Of a stretch of DNA of 17,680 nucleotides, positions 8,158 to 13,821 are shown in pieces (the first letter of the stretch is position 1; every line of letters begins with the position of its first letter). The position numbers and the translations under genes are program-made. This stretch comes from Candidatus Woesearchaeota archaeon (lineage in GTDB: Archaea; Nanobdellota; Nanobdellia; Woesearchaeales; GW2011-AR4), in NCBI GenBank assembly GCA_016185875.1, contig JACPMS010000018.1:1-17680 (forward strand), written 5' to 3'. The notes beneath the pieces were generated by a model, which was not told where the DNA came from, did not search any database, and was given only the letters and a program-made list of their open reading frames with translations.

Positions 8158-8558
8158 ACATATTCTGTGCCAATTGCAAGGCACATTTCCGCTTTCTTCA
8201 GCTCTTTTCCAAGATAAGCAGCGTGCTCAAGCCTTTTGAACCAGTTCTTGCTGTGCTTTTCGCTGTAGTCAAATATTGCAGTGTACAAGTCTTGAGCCCT
8301 TCTTCCCCTGAATTCTTTTAAAATAACATGGTTGTAGTCGCATACTCCAACCCCAATGTCACCCCTGTCCCAGTGTATCCTGATAAGCACGTAGCAGCCG
8401 TCATCGGTCTTGAAGTCCTTGTAGTCGTCCCATTTCTTGACGTCAATAACCTCAAAATCGTCAGCTGTTTTCTTGTCCTTTACCCATGCCGGCCTGTCAA
8501 TTGCCATATCCAATGCGAATTTTTCTTGATTTATAAGAGTTTTGTTTTTTGCTGTCAA
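8148..8558 (-). CDS. DUF4346-like protein, 136 aa
   Basis: This is a small soluble protein. The segment DDGCYVLIRIHWDRGDIGVGV followed by KEFRGRRAQDLYTAI and RLEHAAYLGKELKKAEMCLA-IGTEYVQE at the C-terminus resembles the DUF4346 family, which occurs alone or at the end of methanopterin methyltransferase-like proteins in archaea. Its biochemical role is not known to me. The longest start is a TTG at 8558, which lies at the expected distance below a TATA box at 8575-8586 and would be leaderless. An ATG at 8507 (MAIDRPAWVKDKK) is a possible shorter start. Its 3' end overlaps the end of nnrD by 10 bases. It is transcribed away from the AbrB/CPA2 operon. Confidence 0.6.
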   Translation of the reverse strand: MTAKNKTLINQEKFALDMAIDRPAWVKDKKTADDFEVIDVKKWDDYKDFKTDDGCYVLIRIHWDRGDIGVGVCDYNHVILKEFRGRRAQDLYTAIFDYSEKHSKNWFKRLEHAAYLGKELKKAEMCLAIGTEYVQE

Positions 8559-8574
8559 AGCGCCAAAAACCGCA

Positions 8575-8586
8575 AACTTTATATAC
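8575..8586 (-). promoter_or_regulatory. TATA-box promoter of the DUF4346-like gene
   Basis: The minus strand reads GTATATAAAGTT, centred about 23 bases above the TTG start at 8558. It overlaps the left arm of the inverted repeat in this divergent region. Confidence 0.5.
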
Positions 8587-8654
8587 TATTAAAAAAGATA
8601 GTTAAATAATTATGCTTAAAAATATAAAAAATAATATTTAAAATAATAGTATAT
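8581..8654. repeat. Inverted 10-bp repeat in the divergent promoter region
   Basis: ATATACTATT at 8581-8590 is repeated in reverse complement at 8645-8654. The left arm covers the TATA box of the DUF4346-like gene, and the right arm covers the predicted transcription start and ATG of the AbrB-like gene. This arrangement suits an operator that would shut both directions, possibly bound by the AbrB-like protein itself (inference). Confidence 0.4.
8617..8630 (+). promoter_or_regulatory. TATA-box promoter of the AbrB/CPA2 operon
   Basis: TTAAAAATATAAAA lies about 27 bases before the ATG at 8653, so the transcript would be leaderless. Confidence 0.5.
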
Positions 8655-8805
8655 GGTAAAAATACAAAAACTTCCTTCTGGGCAGCTTGTCATTACTATT
8701 CCTAAGCTTCTTGCGCAGTATGAGGGGCTGAAAAAAGGGATGGAGCTTGAGTTCAAGAAGCACAAGGAGGGATTTATCCTGGAAATTAAAAAAAGAAAAG
8801 GATAG
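8653..8805 (+). CDS. AbrB/SpoVT-type DNA-binding protein, 50 aa
   Basis: Translation gives MVKIQKLPSGQLVITIPKLL, then AQYEGLKKGMELEF and a lysine-rich end. This is the swapped-hairpin (SpoVT/AbrB) fold pattern, K-x-G-Q-L-V-I-T-I-P-K followed by G-L-K-x-G-M-x-L-E. Such proteins act as dimeric transcription regulators or antitoxins. No toxin gene follows; instead a 49-aa protein and an antiporter gene do. It may control that operon and itself. The ATG is placed by a TATA box 27 bases upstream. The stop codon forms part of the GGTGGTG ribosome-binding region of the next gene, which indicates co-transcription. Confidence 0.75.
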   Translation: MVKIQKLPSGQLVITIPKLLAQYEGLKKGMELEFKKHKEGFILEIKKRKG

Positions 8806-8815
8806 GTGGTGAAAC

Positions 8816-8965
8816 ATGAAAATAGAAGATTTGGCGGAATTGTTGGGCAAGACAAAAATGGAAGTGGAGGAAATGCTCAAGAGCACAGATGTTATAGAGC
8901 TGAAATTGAGCGAAAGAAAGCCCAAATACAAGGAAGAGAATGATGAATTAAGAATTTATGAATAA
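8816..8965 (+). CDS. Small HTH-like protein, 49 aa
   Basis: The protein begins MKIEDLAELLGKTKMEVEEM and continues LKSTDVIELKLSERK, then an acidic/basic tail. The first 30 residues look like a helix-turn-helix of the type found at the start of small regulators (two short helices with the LLGKTKMEVEE turn), but it is too short for a firm family call. A strong GGTGGTG sequence (8804-8810) lies 5 bases before the ATG. It sits 10 bases after the AbrB-like gene and 5 bases before the antiporter gene, so all three probably form one transcript. Confidence 0.6.
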   Translation: MKIEDLAELLGKTKMEVEEMLKSTDVIELKLSERKPKYKEENDELRIYE

Positions 8966-8970
8966 AGCCA

Positions 8971-10683
8971 ATGGTACAGAGCATATTTTTTGAATTGGGC
9001 ATTGTAATTGCGATAGCAACATTGATATCGGCTATTGTAAAATTTATCAAGCAGCCTTTGATAATAGGATACATAATTACCGGAGTCATAATAGGGCCTG
9101 TTGCTCTTGACCTAGCTCATAGCTCAGATACATTAGTTGCTTTTTCCCAGCTTGGGGTGGCTCTTCTGCTCTTCATAGTTGGATTGAACCTTAACTTTAA
9201 GACCCTAAAGGAAGTCGGCTTTGTGTCACTGGCTATAGCCATCGGCCAAGTGCTGTTCACTTTTGTGATTGGATATGTCATATCGACACTCTTGGGCTTT
9301 TCAGGCACAAGCTCGTTGTACATAAGCACTGCTTTGACATTCAGCAGCACAATAATCATAGTCAAGCTTCTGTCAGACAAGCATGATTTGGACTCTCTTT
9401 ACGGGAAGATTGCAGTTGGAATTCTCCTTGTGCAGGATTTTATTGCAGTGCTTATCCTTATGCTGCTATCTTCTGAATTAAAAAGCGAGTTAATCGGAGG
9501 TATGATTGCTTTTACGCTTGCTAAGGTCGTTGGAATAATAATAGCGCTTTTGCTTGTGAGTTCATATGTATTGCCTAGAATACTCAACTTTGTCGCTAAA
9601 TCGCAGGAGCTATTATTTTTATTTGGAATAAGCTGGCTTTTTGCTCTGTCCATTGCCCTCAATAAGATAGGCTTCTCAATTGAGATAGGGGCTCTTTTCG
9701 CAGGCATAAGCTTGGCTTCTTCTCCTTTTCATTTTGAAATAGGGAGCAGGCTAAGGCCGCTCAGGGACTTTTTCATTATACTTTTCTTTATTTCCTTAGG
9801 CTCCCAGATGATTTTCAAGGCTGCAAATGTGATTATTGCCATTGCTGTTTTTTCTGCCTTTGTACTTGTCAGCAAGCCGCTCATTGTAATGTTCATAATG
9901 GGAATGATGGGCTACAAGAAAAGGGTGGGATTTTCAACAGGAATTGCTACAGCGCAAATCAGCGAGTTTTCCCTGATTCTGCTCTTCCTGGGAATGAATC
10001 TTGGACATTTAAGCCAGGAAATTGTATCCTCAGTCACTGTTGTTGGCATGATAACCATGGCAGGCTCCACATATATGATAATGCACAGCGACAGGCTTTA
10101 CAGGAGCCTCTCCAGGCACTTAAGCATTTTTGAAATCAGGAAATTGAAAACAGGCTACGATAATACAAAGCATGACAACTTTAAGATTGTGCTTTTCGGC
10201 TATAACAGGATAGGATACAGCTTGCTCAAGTCCTTCAAAAAACTAAAGAAAAAATTCCTGATTGTGGACTACAACCCTGAAATCATCAATATGCTTGAAA
10301 GGCAGTCAGTGCCGTACAGATATGGGGATGCGTCTGATTCAGAGCTTTTGGAGGAGCTTGACTTCCATAATGTTGAGCTGGCAATTTCAACTATACCAAG
10401 CCTTGACACAAACCTGCTCCTCATAGAAAAGATAAGGGTTATTAATAAAAAAACAATTGTTGTTATGACCTCGCACCAGATTGACGAGGCATTCAGGCTT
10501 TACGAGGCTGGAGCTGATTATGTGATTCTGCCTCATTTCCTCGGAGGCGAGCATGCATCTGCGCTGATTGAAAAATTCGGCACAAACATAGCCAAATTTG
10601 TCAAGGAAAAAATAAGGCACATACAGGAATTAAATCACAGAAAAGGCTTTGGGCACGAGCATCCGCAGCACTACAGCAAGTAA
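8971..10683 (+). CDS. CPA2-family monovalent cation/proton antiporter with TrkA-N domain
   Basis: The 570-aa protein has two parts. Residues 1-370 are about 12 transmembrane helices of the CPA2 (KefB/KefC-like) family: QPLIIGYIITGVIIGP (28-43), LLLFIVGLNL (65-74), ALTFSSTIIIVKLLSD (121-136), GILLVQDFIAVLIL (150-163, with Gln155-Asp156) and FAGISLASSPFHFEIGSRL. Residues 403-540 are a Rossmann-type TrkA-N/RCK domain beginning KIVLFGYNRIG, with IVDYNPE (431-437) and YGDASD (451-456), the usual nucleotide-binding elements. In this family the domain gates K+ or Na+ exchange for protons across the cytoplasmic membrane in response to NAD(H) or other ligands. A His-rich tail follows. It is the last gene of the operon that starts with the AbrB-like gene; the start codon lies 5 bases after the previous stop. 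Ion specificity cannot be read from sequence. Confidence 0.92.
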   Translation: MVQSIFFELGIVIAIATLISAIVKFIKQPLIIGYIITGVIIGPVALDLAHSSDTLVAFSQLGVALLLFIVGLNLNFKTLKEVGFVSLAIAIGQVLFTFVIGYVISTLLGFSGTSSLYISTALTFSSTIIIVKLLSDKHDLDSLYGKIAVGILLVQDFIAVLILMLLSSELKSELIGGMIAFTLAKVVGIIIALLLVSSYVLPRILNFVAKSQELLFLFGISWLFALSIALNKIGFSIEIGALFAGISLASSPFHFEIGSRLRPLRDFFIILFFISLGSQMIFKAANVIIAIAVFSAFVLVSKPLIVMFIMGMMGYKKRVGFSTGIATAQISEFSLILLFLGMNLGHLSQEIVSSVTVVGMITMAGSTYMIMHSDRLYRSLSRHLSIFEIRKLKTGYDNTKHDNFKIVLFGYNRIGYSLLKSFKKLKKKFLIVDYNPEIINMLERQSVPYRYGDASDSELLEELDFHNVELAISTIPSLDTNLLLIEKIRVINKKTIVVMTSHQIDEAFRLYEAGADYVILPHFLGGEHASALIEKFGTNIAKFVKEKIRHIQELNHRKGFGHEHPQHYSK

Positions 10684-10712
10684 AATATGGATTAAAATAA
10701 ATTAAAACCAAT

Positions 10713-10722
10713 AAATTTAAAA
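10713..10722 (+). promoter_or_regulatory. Probable TATA box of the 481-aa protein gene
   Basis: AAATTTAAAA preceded by an A-rich stretch lies about 48 bases before the ATG at 10766. A GAGGG ribosome-binding sequence at 10758-10762 follows, so this message would have a leader of about 22 bases. The spacing to the ATG (3 bases) is short. Confidence 0.4.
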
Positions 10723-10765
10723 AACACTTATTCAATAAAAACACTAATCCAAAAAAAGAGGGAAA

Positions 10766-12211
10766 ATGGCAACTGACGCTGACCTATTGAAATTCGGATT
10801 TGTAAAAGCAGACAATACAGCTGACAATGAGGATAGTGAAGAATTCAGAAGCTCGAAGATAAAAACAGGCTATCCTGCTCCGACTAGAAGGTACAGGCTT
10901 CATTACGAAGGCTACAACATCTCAATTGAAGAGCCTTATTTCTGGACTTTGCATTACTTGCGATATTTTGGCGGCTTTCCCAGGATTGACAAGATTACTG
11001 ATGTATTTGCAGCTGCTGAGAACTCTGCCTTTTTTGGCGCTTCCCAGCAAAGATTGGGCTTGCAGCAAGACAAGGTGAGCCAGTTTCTTGCAACAATTGG
11101 AAAGATGGTGAGAGAACTGTTCCAATTGGTTAGGGAAATGAGGATTCTTGACGAAAGGCTTAGCTACTACGCTGACTCCTATACCAAAAGCCCAAGCGCT
11201 GCAAGCGCTGAAATAACATTAAAGGGAATCTGGGTTGACTTGGTAGAGCAGGGAGCTAAAAACCCTGCTTCTGTCTATGGGATGGCCAGGGAAGTCCAAT
11301 TCACAACACTGCCGGATTTGTTTTTCTCAACACACCCCAAAAAACAGGAGGATGTGGACATTGTGGTGGAAAAGGAAAGAGGGCAATTCAACAGGAAAGT
11401 AAGAGAAGTTTTGGCAAGGAAGCTCAGAAGCTTTTTGGCATGGAAAGAGCATACTTATGAGGAGCTGAAGAACAGGAGAAAGTTCACTCTGAAATACCTG
11501 AGGCAGCATTTTGAAATTATAAGGATGTACATGACTTGGGTTAAGCCGTACCTAAAAAACATACAAAGGATGCAGCTTGACCAGTCAAAAACAGATACTG
11601 CTGACCTTATAGTGGCTTTCGAGAGCTCGATGATAGAAGTCGAAATCCTGGCAGTCAAGCCCGGCGCAAAAGTAGGCAGCGAGCAAGTAAACCAGTGCAT
11701 TCTTATGCATTATCTTTTTAGGACAAGGCCAGAGATGAGCTATTCGCAGGAATACCAAAGAGGGCCATTGCATCTCGGCAGGATTGAGATGGACTTCAGG
11801 GCTTATGCATGGACTGGGAAGCAGATTGAGAACTACAAAAAAATGAGGGAGCATGAGGATTTCCAGCTGCTTGGAGTCATAGACGGCTCTGTCAAGGCTG
11901 CTCTTGAGGCATTGGGAGACGAGCTTATGAGGTACTTAAAGGAAGCAGGCGAGGAATTTGAAGAGAAAAGGGAAATGCCAAAAGCGCCTGTAAAAAGGTC
12001 AGGCCCTTTCATGTCTGTGTTTGAAGGCTTTGCAGAATTGTTTACGTCATTCAAAATGAAGAAAGAGGTAAAGGAAGCAAAGAAAAAGCTCAAGCCAACA
12101 GACATTATGAAGATGGCTCTTGCAAAGAGGGACGCTGAAATCAAAGTCAAAGGAGTCATGTGGAACACTTACCATCATTTCAAGAAGCAGCACGATATGC
12201 TGAACTGGTAG
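10766..12211 (+). CDS. Conserved-looking cytoplasmic protein of unknown function, 481 aa
   Basis: I do not recognise a named domain. The protein has no signal peptide or membrane helix. Its first 35 residues are acidic and probably disordered, followed by a Tyr-rich section (PTRRYRLHYEGYNISIEEPY). Residues 95-260 are mostly long amphipathic helices rich in Leu, Arg and Glu. The middle (FESSMIEVEILAVKPGAKVG, near 285-305) may be beta. A basic segment, KKEVKEAKKKLKPTD, near 430-445 precedes the end YHHFKKQHDMLNW. The codon use matches that of the other host genes (AGG, CTT, GGC common). It stands as a single-gene transcript with its own TATA box and a GAGGG ribosome-binding sequence, followed directly by the hairpin-rich intergenic region. 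It is similar in style to DPANN lineage-specific proteins, but the function is open. Confidence 0.65.
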   Translation: MATDADLLKFGFVKADNTADNEDSEEFRSSKIKTGYPAPTRRYRLHYEGYNISIEEPYFWTLHYLRYFGGFPRIDKITDVFAAAENSAFFGASQQRLGLQQDKVSQFLATIGKMVRELFQLVREMRILDERLSYYADSYTKSPSAASAEITLKGIWVDLVEQGAKNPASVYGMAREVQFTTLPDLFFSTHPKKQEDVDIVVEKERGQFNRKVREVLARKLRSFLAWKEHTYEELKNRRKFTLKYLRQHFEIIRMYMTWVKPYLKNIQRMQLDQSKTDTADLIVAFESSMIEVEILAVKPGAKVGSEQVNQCILMHYLFRTRPEMSYSQEYQRGPLHLGRIEMDFRAYAWTGKQIENYKKMREHEDFQLLGVIDGSVKAALEALGDELMRYLKEAGEEFEEKREMPKAPVKRSGPFMSVFEGFAELFTSFKMKKEVKEAKKKLKPTDIMKMALAKRDAEIKVKGVMWNTYHHFKKQHDMLNW

Positions 12212-12237
12212 AGCTGCAAAGTCAGTCTCGCACCTTG

Positions 12238-12292
12238 CGGGGCTGTGAGATGCGAGGTTCGCGAGAAACTCGCTCACCAACTCACAGCCCCG
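12238..12292. repeat. Stem-loop 1, perfect 12-bp stem
   Basis: CGGGGCTGTGAG at 12238-12249 pairs with CTCACAGCCCCG at 12281-12292. The 31-base loop contains GCGAG (12252-12256) and CTCGC (12269-12273), which can pair as an inner stem. Position just after the 481-aa gene allows a role as an RNA 3' structure, but the recurring loop motif suggests a repeated element instead. Confidence 0.75.
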
Positions 12293-12333
12293 AGAACTCG
12301 CTTCGCTCGCAACAGCCTTGGGAAAAAAAGATA

Positions 12334-12401
12334 AAGTCCTAAAAAATCTAGTGGCATGCGAAGCTCGACTTCGCTCGCTAACTCACGGATTTTTGGGACT
12401 T
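12334..12401. repeat. Stem-loop 2 with the same apical motif as stem-loop 1
   Basis: AAGTCCTAAAAAATC (12334 onward) pairs imperfectly with GGATTTTTGGGACTT (12387-12401). Its loop contains ATGCGA, an internal GCGAAG/CTTCGC pair, CTCGCT and AACTCAC, the same order as in stem-loop 1 although the stems differ. Confidence 0.65.
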
Positions 12402-12403
12402 CC

Positions 12404-12451
12404 GAAAATGCTATGCATTTTCGATAGCTTTAAGGAATTGCTGCGCAATTC
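12404..12451. repeat. Two short hairpins with GC-N3-GC tips
   Basis: GAAAATGC-TAT-GCATTTTC (12404-12422) has a perfect 8-bp stem. GAATTGC-TGC-GCAATTC (12435-12451) has a perfect 7-bp stem and is followed by an A-rich run. Both have three-base loops closed by GC pairs. Confidence 0.7.
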
Positions 12452-12486
12452 AAAAAATAAAATGAGTTTAACGTATGCGCTTAATC

Positions 12487-12536
12487 GCTGTTATACGTAG
12501 GAAACCTTTGATGGTTTGCGGAGGTTTTAAGTCGCC
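12487..12536 (+). repeat. Left inverted repeat of the candidate island
   Basis: Two blocks, GCTGTTATACGTA and GTTTTAAGTCGCC, are separated by 24 bases that include a small AAACC/GGTTT hairpin. Both blocks reappear in reverse complement at 15681-15707. Confidence 0.55.
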
Positions 12537-12561
12537 GAAAGTCCGTTACTGTCGTAGTTTT

Positions 12562-12631
12562 TGCTCGTTCTTGAAAATAGAAACATTTATTATGAAGGTT
12601 ATCAAGTAATAAACGTATAACCTAACGAGCA
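12562..12631. promoter_or_regulatory. Nested inverted repeat over the GNAT gene promoter
   Basis: TGCTCGTT (12562-12569) and AGGTTAT (12596-12602) are answered by the contiguous ATAACCT-AACGAGCA at 12617-12631. The structure spans the probable TATA box (CATTTATTATG, 12584-12594) and ends 7 bases before the ATG of the GNAT gene. It could be an operator for the GNAT gene or the subterminal hairpin of the island. Confidence 0.45.
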
Positions 12632-12638
12632 GATTGAC

Positions 12639-13181
12639 ATGGCTAAAGAAGATAATAAAATTGAGCCCAAAGACATAACTATAGAAAAGTTAGAAGATAA
12701 ACATGATTTGGGTGACTTTAAATCATATGAAAAAGAACTTGTAAATTTTCTTGTTGAAGACGCCCTTAATAATCAAAAACAAAAACTTTCTGTTACTTTC
12801 TTGTGGTTTTATGAGAAGAATTTGGTAGGGTACTTAACTCTACTAAATGATAAAATCAATCTTGAAGGAAATCTTAAAGAATTTTTTAGAGAAAAAGACA
12901 TTCATTATAAATCGTTACCTGCATTGAAAATAGGAAGATTATGTGTAAATGATGATTTTCTTAGAAAAGGTATTGGTAGATTAATGGTTTTGTTTGCTAT
13001 ACAACAAGCTAATGAGATAAGTGAAAATAAATCCGGTTGTAGGTTTATCACATTAGATGCTAAAAGAAATGAAAAAAGAGAGTTAGATTCTATTCATTTC
13101 TACAAAAAATTGGGTTTTAAAATGCTAAAAGAAAGAATTAAAGGTACAACACCAATGTATCTAGATTTAAAACTACCTTAA
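12639..13181 (+). CDS. GNAT-family N-acetyltransferase, toxin-like
   Basis: The 180-aa protein has the Gcn5 acetyltransferase fold. Motif A with acetyl-CoA-binding loop reads LKIGRLCVNDDFLRKGIGRL (96-115, R-K-G-I-G-R), followed by a strand with ITLDAKRN (137-144) and motif B SIHFYKKLGF (151-160), where Tyr155 is the likely general acid. The N-terminal half (DLGDFKSYEKELVNFLVEDA, then LVGYLTL) resembles GNAT proteins of toxin-antitoxin modules, which acetylate aminoacyl-tRNA and stop translation; a plain metabolic acetyltransferase is also possible. A convergent small gene overlaps its stop codon and may be the antitoxin. There is no Shine-Dalgarno sequence, and a nested inverted repeat covers the promoter. 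Codon use (AGA, TTA, GAA) differs from the 481-aa gene upstream, which suggests transfer. Confidence 0.85.
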   Translation: MAKEDNKIEPKDITIEKLEDKHDLGDFKSYEKELVNFLVEDALNNQKQKLSVTFLWFYEKNLVGYLTLLNDKINLEGNLKEFFREKDIHYKSLPALKIGRLCVNDDFLRKGIGRLMVLFAIQQANEISENKSGCRFITLDAKRNEKRELDSIHFYKKLGFKMLKERIKGTTPMYLDLKLP

Positions 13182-13327
13182 CAAAAATTAAATTTAATTT
13201 TTGTTGCTTCTTTTATCAAATTGATTCTAGCTTTAGATGGATTTTTTCCTTCCTTTAGAACTTCTTTGATAAAGTTTACTGCATCAATTCCCTTAAGTGT
13301 AGGTGTTGCTCTAATTGGTTTTGCCAT
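13178..13327 (-). CDS. Small antitoxin-like protein, 49 aa, convergent to the GNAT gene
   Basis: The minus strand encodes MAKPIRATPTLKGIDAVNFI, then KEVLKEGKNPSKARINL and a short basic end. The pattern 'x-K-P-I-x-x-T-P-T-L-K-G-x-D-A-x-x-F-I-K-E' is one I associate with small archaeal proteins encoded beside GNAT genes and believed to be their antitoxins; I cannot verify this by search. Its TAA stop overlaps the GNAT stop codon by two bases, so the genes are convergent rather than in the usual antitoxin-first operon. An ATTTAAATAAA-type TATA box (13348-13360) lies about 27 bases before the ATG, supporting its own leaderless transcript. The protein is basic and helical after residue 14. Confidence 0.6.
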   Translation of the reverse strand: MAKPIRATPTLKGIDAVNFIKEVLKEGKNPSKARINLIKEATKIKFNFC

Positions 13328-13347
13328 AGTCACAGTTTAATCTCTGA

Positions 13348-13360
13348 TTTATTTAAATTT
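13348..13360 (-). promoter_or_regulatory. TATA-box promoter of the 49-aa antitoxin-like gene
   Basis: The minus strand reads AAATTTAAATAAA, centred about 27 bases above the ATG at 13327. Confidence 0.5.
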
Positions 13361-13386
13361 AACCAAATTTTGTGATTAATGCGGGG

Positions 13387-13422
13387 AAATCATTACTACA
13401 ACCTAATCTTTTGTATTCTTTT
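13387..13422 (+). repeat. 36-bp direct repeat, copy 1
   Basis: This is identical to 13666-13701 over 36 bases, and three G's lie just upstream in both copies. It begins AAATCATTACTACAACCTAA. It lies in a non-coding stretch between the antitoxin-like gene and the winged-helix gene. Confidence 0.9.
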
Positions 13423-13665
13423 TAATGTTGTTTAAGACAAAAATGTAACAACTTTATCTTTATTAGTGATGATTCTGATAGAATTCCCAAAATAGTACAT
13501 TTTTAGGCTAGTAACGGAGATGTTATTTAATGTAGTATATAATATGATACTTCTTTATATAATGACCAGCATTCACCTTGCCATACTTATGACAGCTATT
13601 TTATCATAGATTTATATATAAAATAACAAAATTAAACATACAGCAATTTAGATTATATTTTGGGA
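13423..13665. other. AT-rich non-coding spacer between the direct repeats
   Basis: The 243 bases between the two 36-bp repeats contain no reading frame above about 20 codons on either strand. They hold several AT-rich imperfect palindromes (for example AGTATATAATATGATACT near 13535) and a TTTATATATA box near 13611-13620. I see no tRNA or clear C/D-box RNA; one GTGATGA near 13468 is not enough. Confidence 0.5.
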
Positions 13666-13701
13666 AAATCATTACTACAACCTAATCTTTTGTATTCTTT
13701 T
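13666..13701 (+). repeat. 36-bp direct repeat, copy 2
   Basis: This is the second exact copy, 279 bp after the first and 120 bases before the start of the winged-helix gene, just upstream of its promoter. Confidence 0.9.
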
Positions 13702-13764
13702 ATTCCTTTTTATTATATATTTTATTTAGAAAAAGAATAAAGCCATAATTCATCAAAAAAAGAA

Positions 13765-13816
13765 ACATTTATATACTTTATTTCATTATCACCAATAATA
13801 TTAAGCGTTGGAGGTG
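13765..13816 (+). promoter_or_regulatory. TATA box and Shine-Dalgarno of the winged-helix gene
   Basis: ACATTTATATACTT (13766-13779) is a typical BRE/TATA combination with a predicted start near 13799. GGAGGTG (13810-13816) lies 5 bases before the ATG at 13822. The gene therefore has a short leader with a strong ribosome-binding site, unlike most genes in the window. Confidence 0.6.
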
Positions 13817-13821
13817 TTATT

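Larger units (their letters stand above)
12212..12486. other. Hairpin-rich intergenic region without a credible gene
   Basis: No convincing reading frame is present. Short open frames at 12160-12342 and 12318-12500 run across the hairpins and lack start signals. The stretch holds two large stem-loops that share an apical motif (12238-12292 and 12334-12401) and two short near-perfect hairpins (12404-12422 and 12435-12451). Its GC content is higher than that of the surrounding DNA. Confidence 0.7.

Noticed and set aside
12160..12500. Short plus-strand open frames across the hairpin region
   Set aside because: They run through palindromic repeats, overlap the end of the 481-aa gene in another frame and have no start signals.
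13460..13485. C/D-box small RNA (GTGATGA followed by CTGA)
   Set aside because: The two boxes are nearly adjacent and no C'/D' pair at suitable spacing is present; AT-rich chance match is likely.
13387..13701. CRISPR array seed
   Set aside because: Only two copies, 279 bp apart, with a spacer of 243 bp. No array periodicity and no cas gene.
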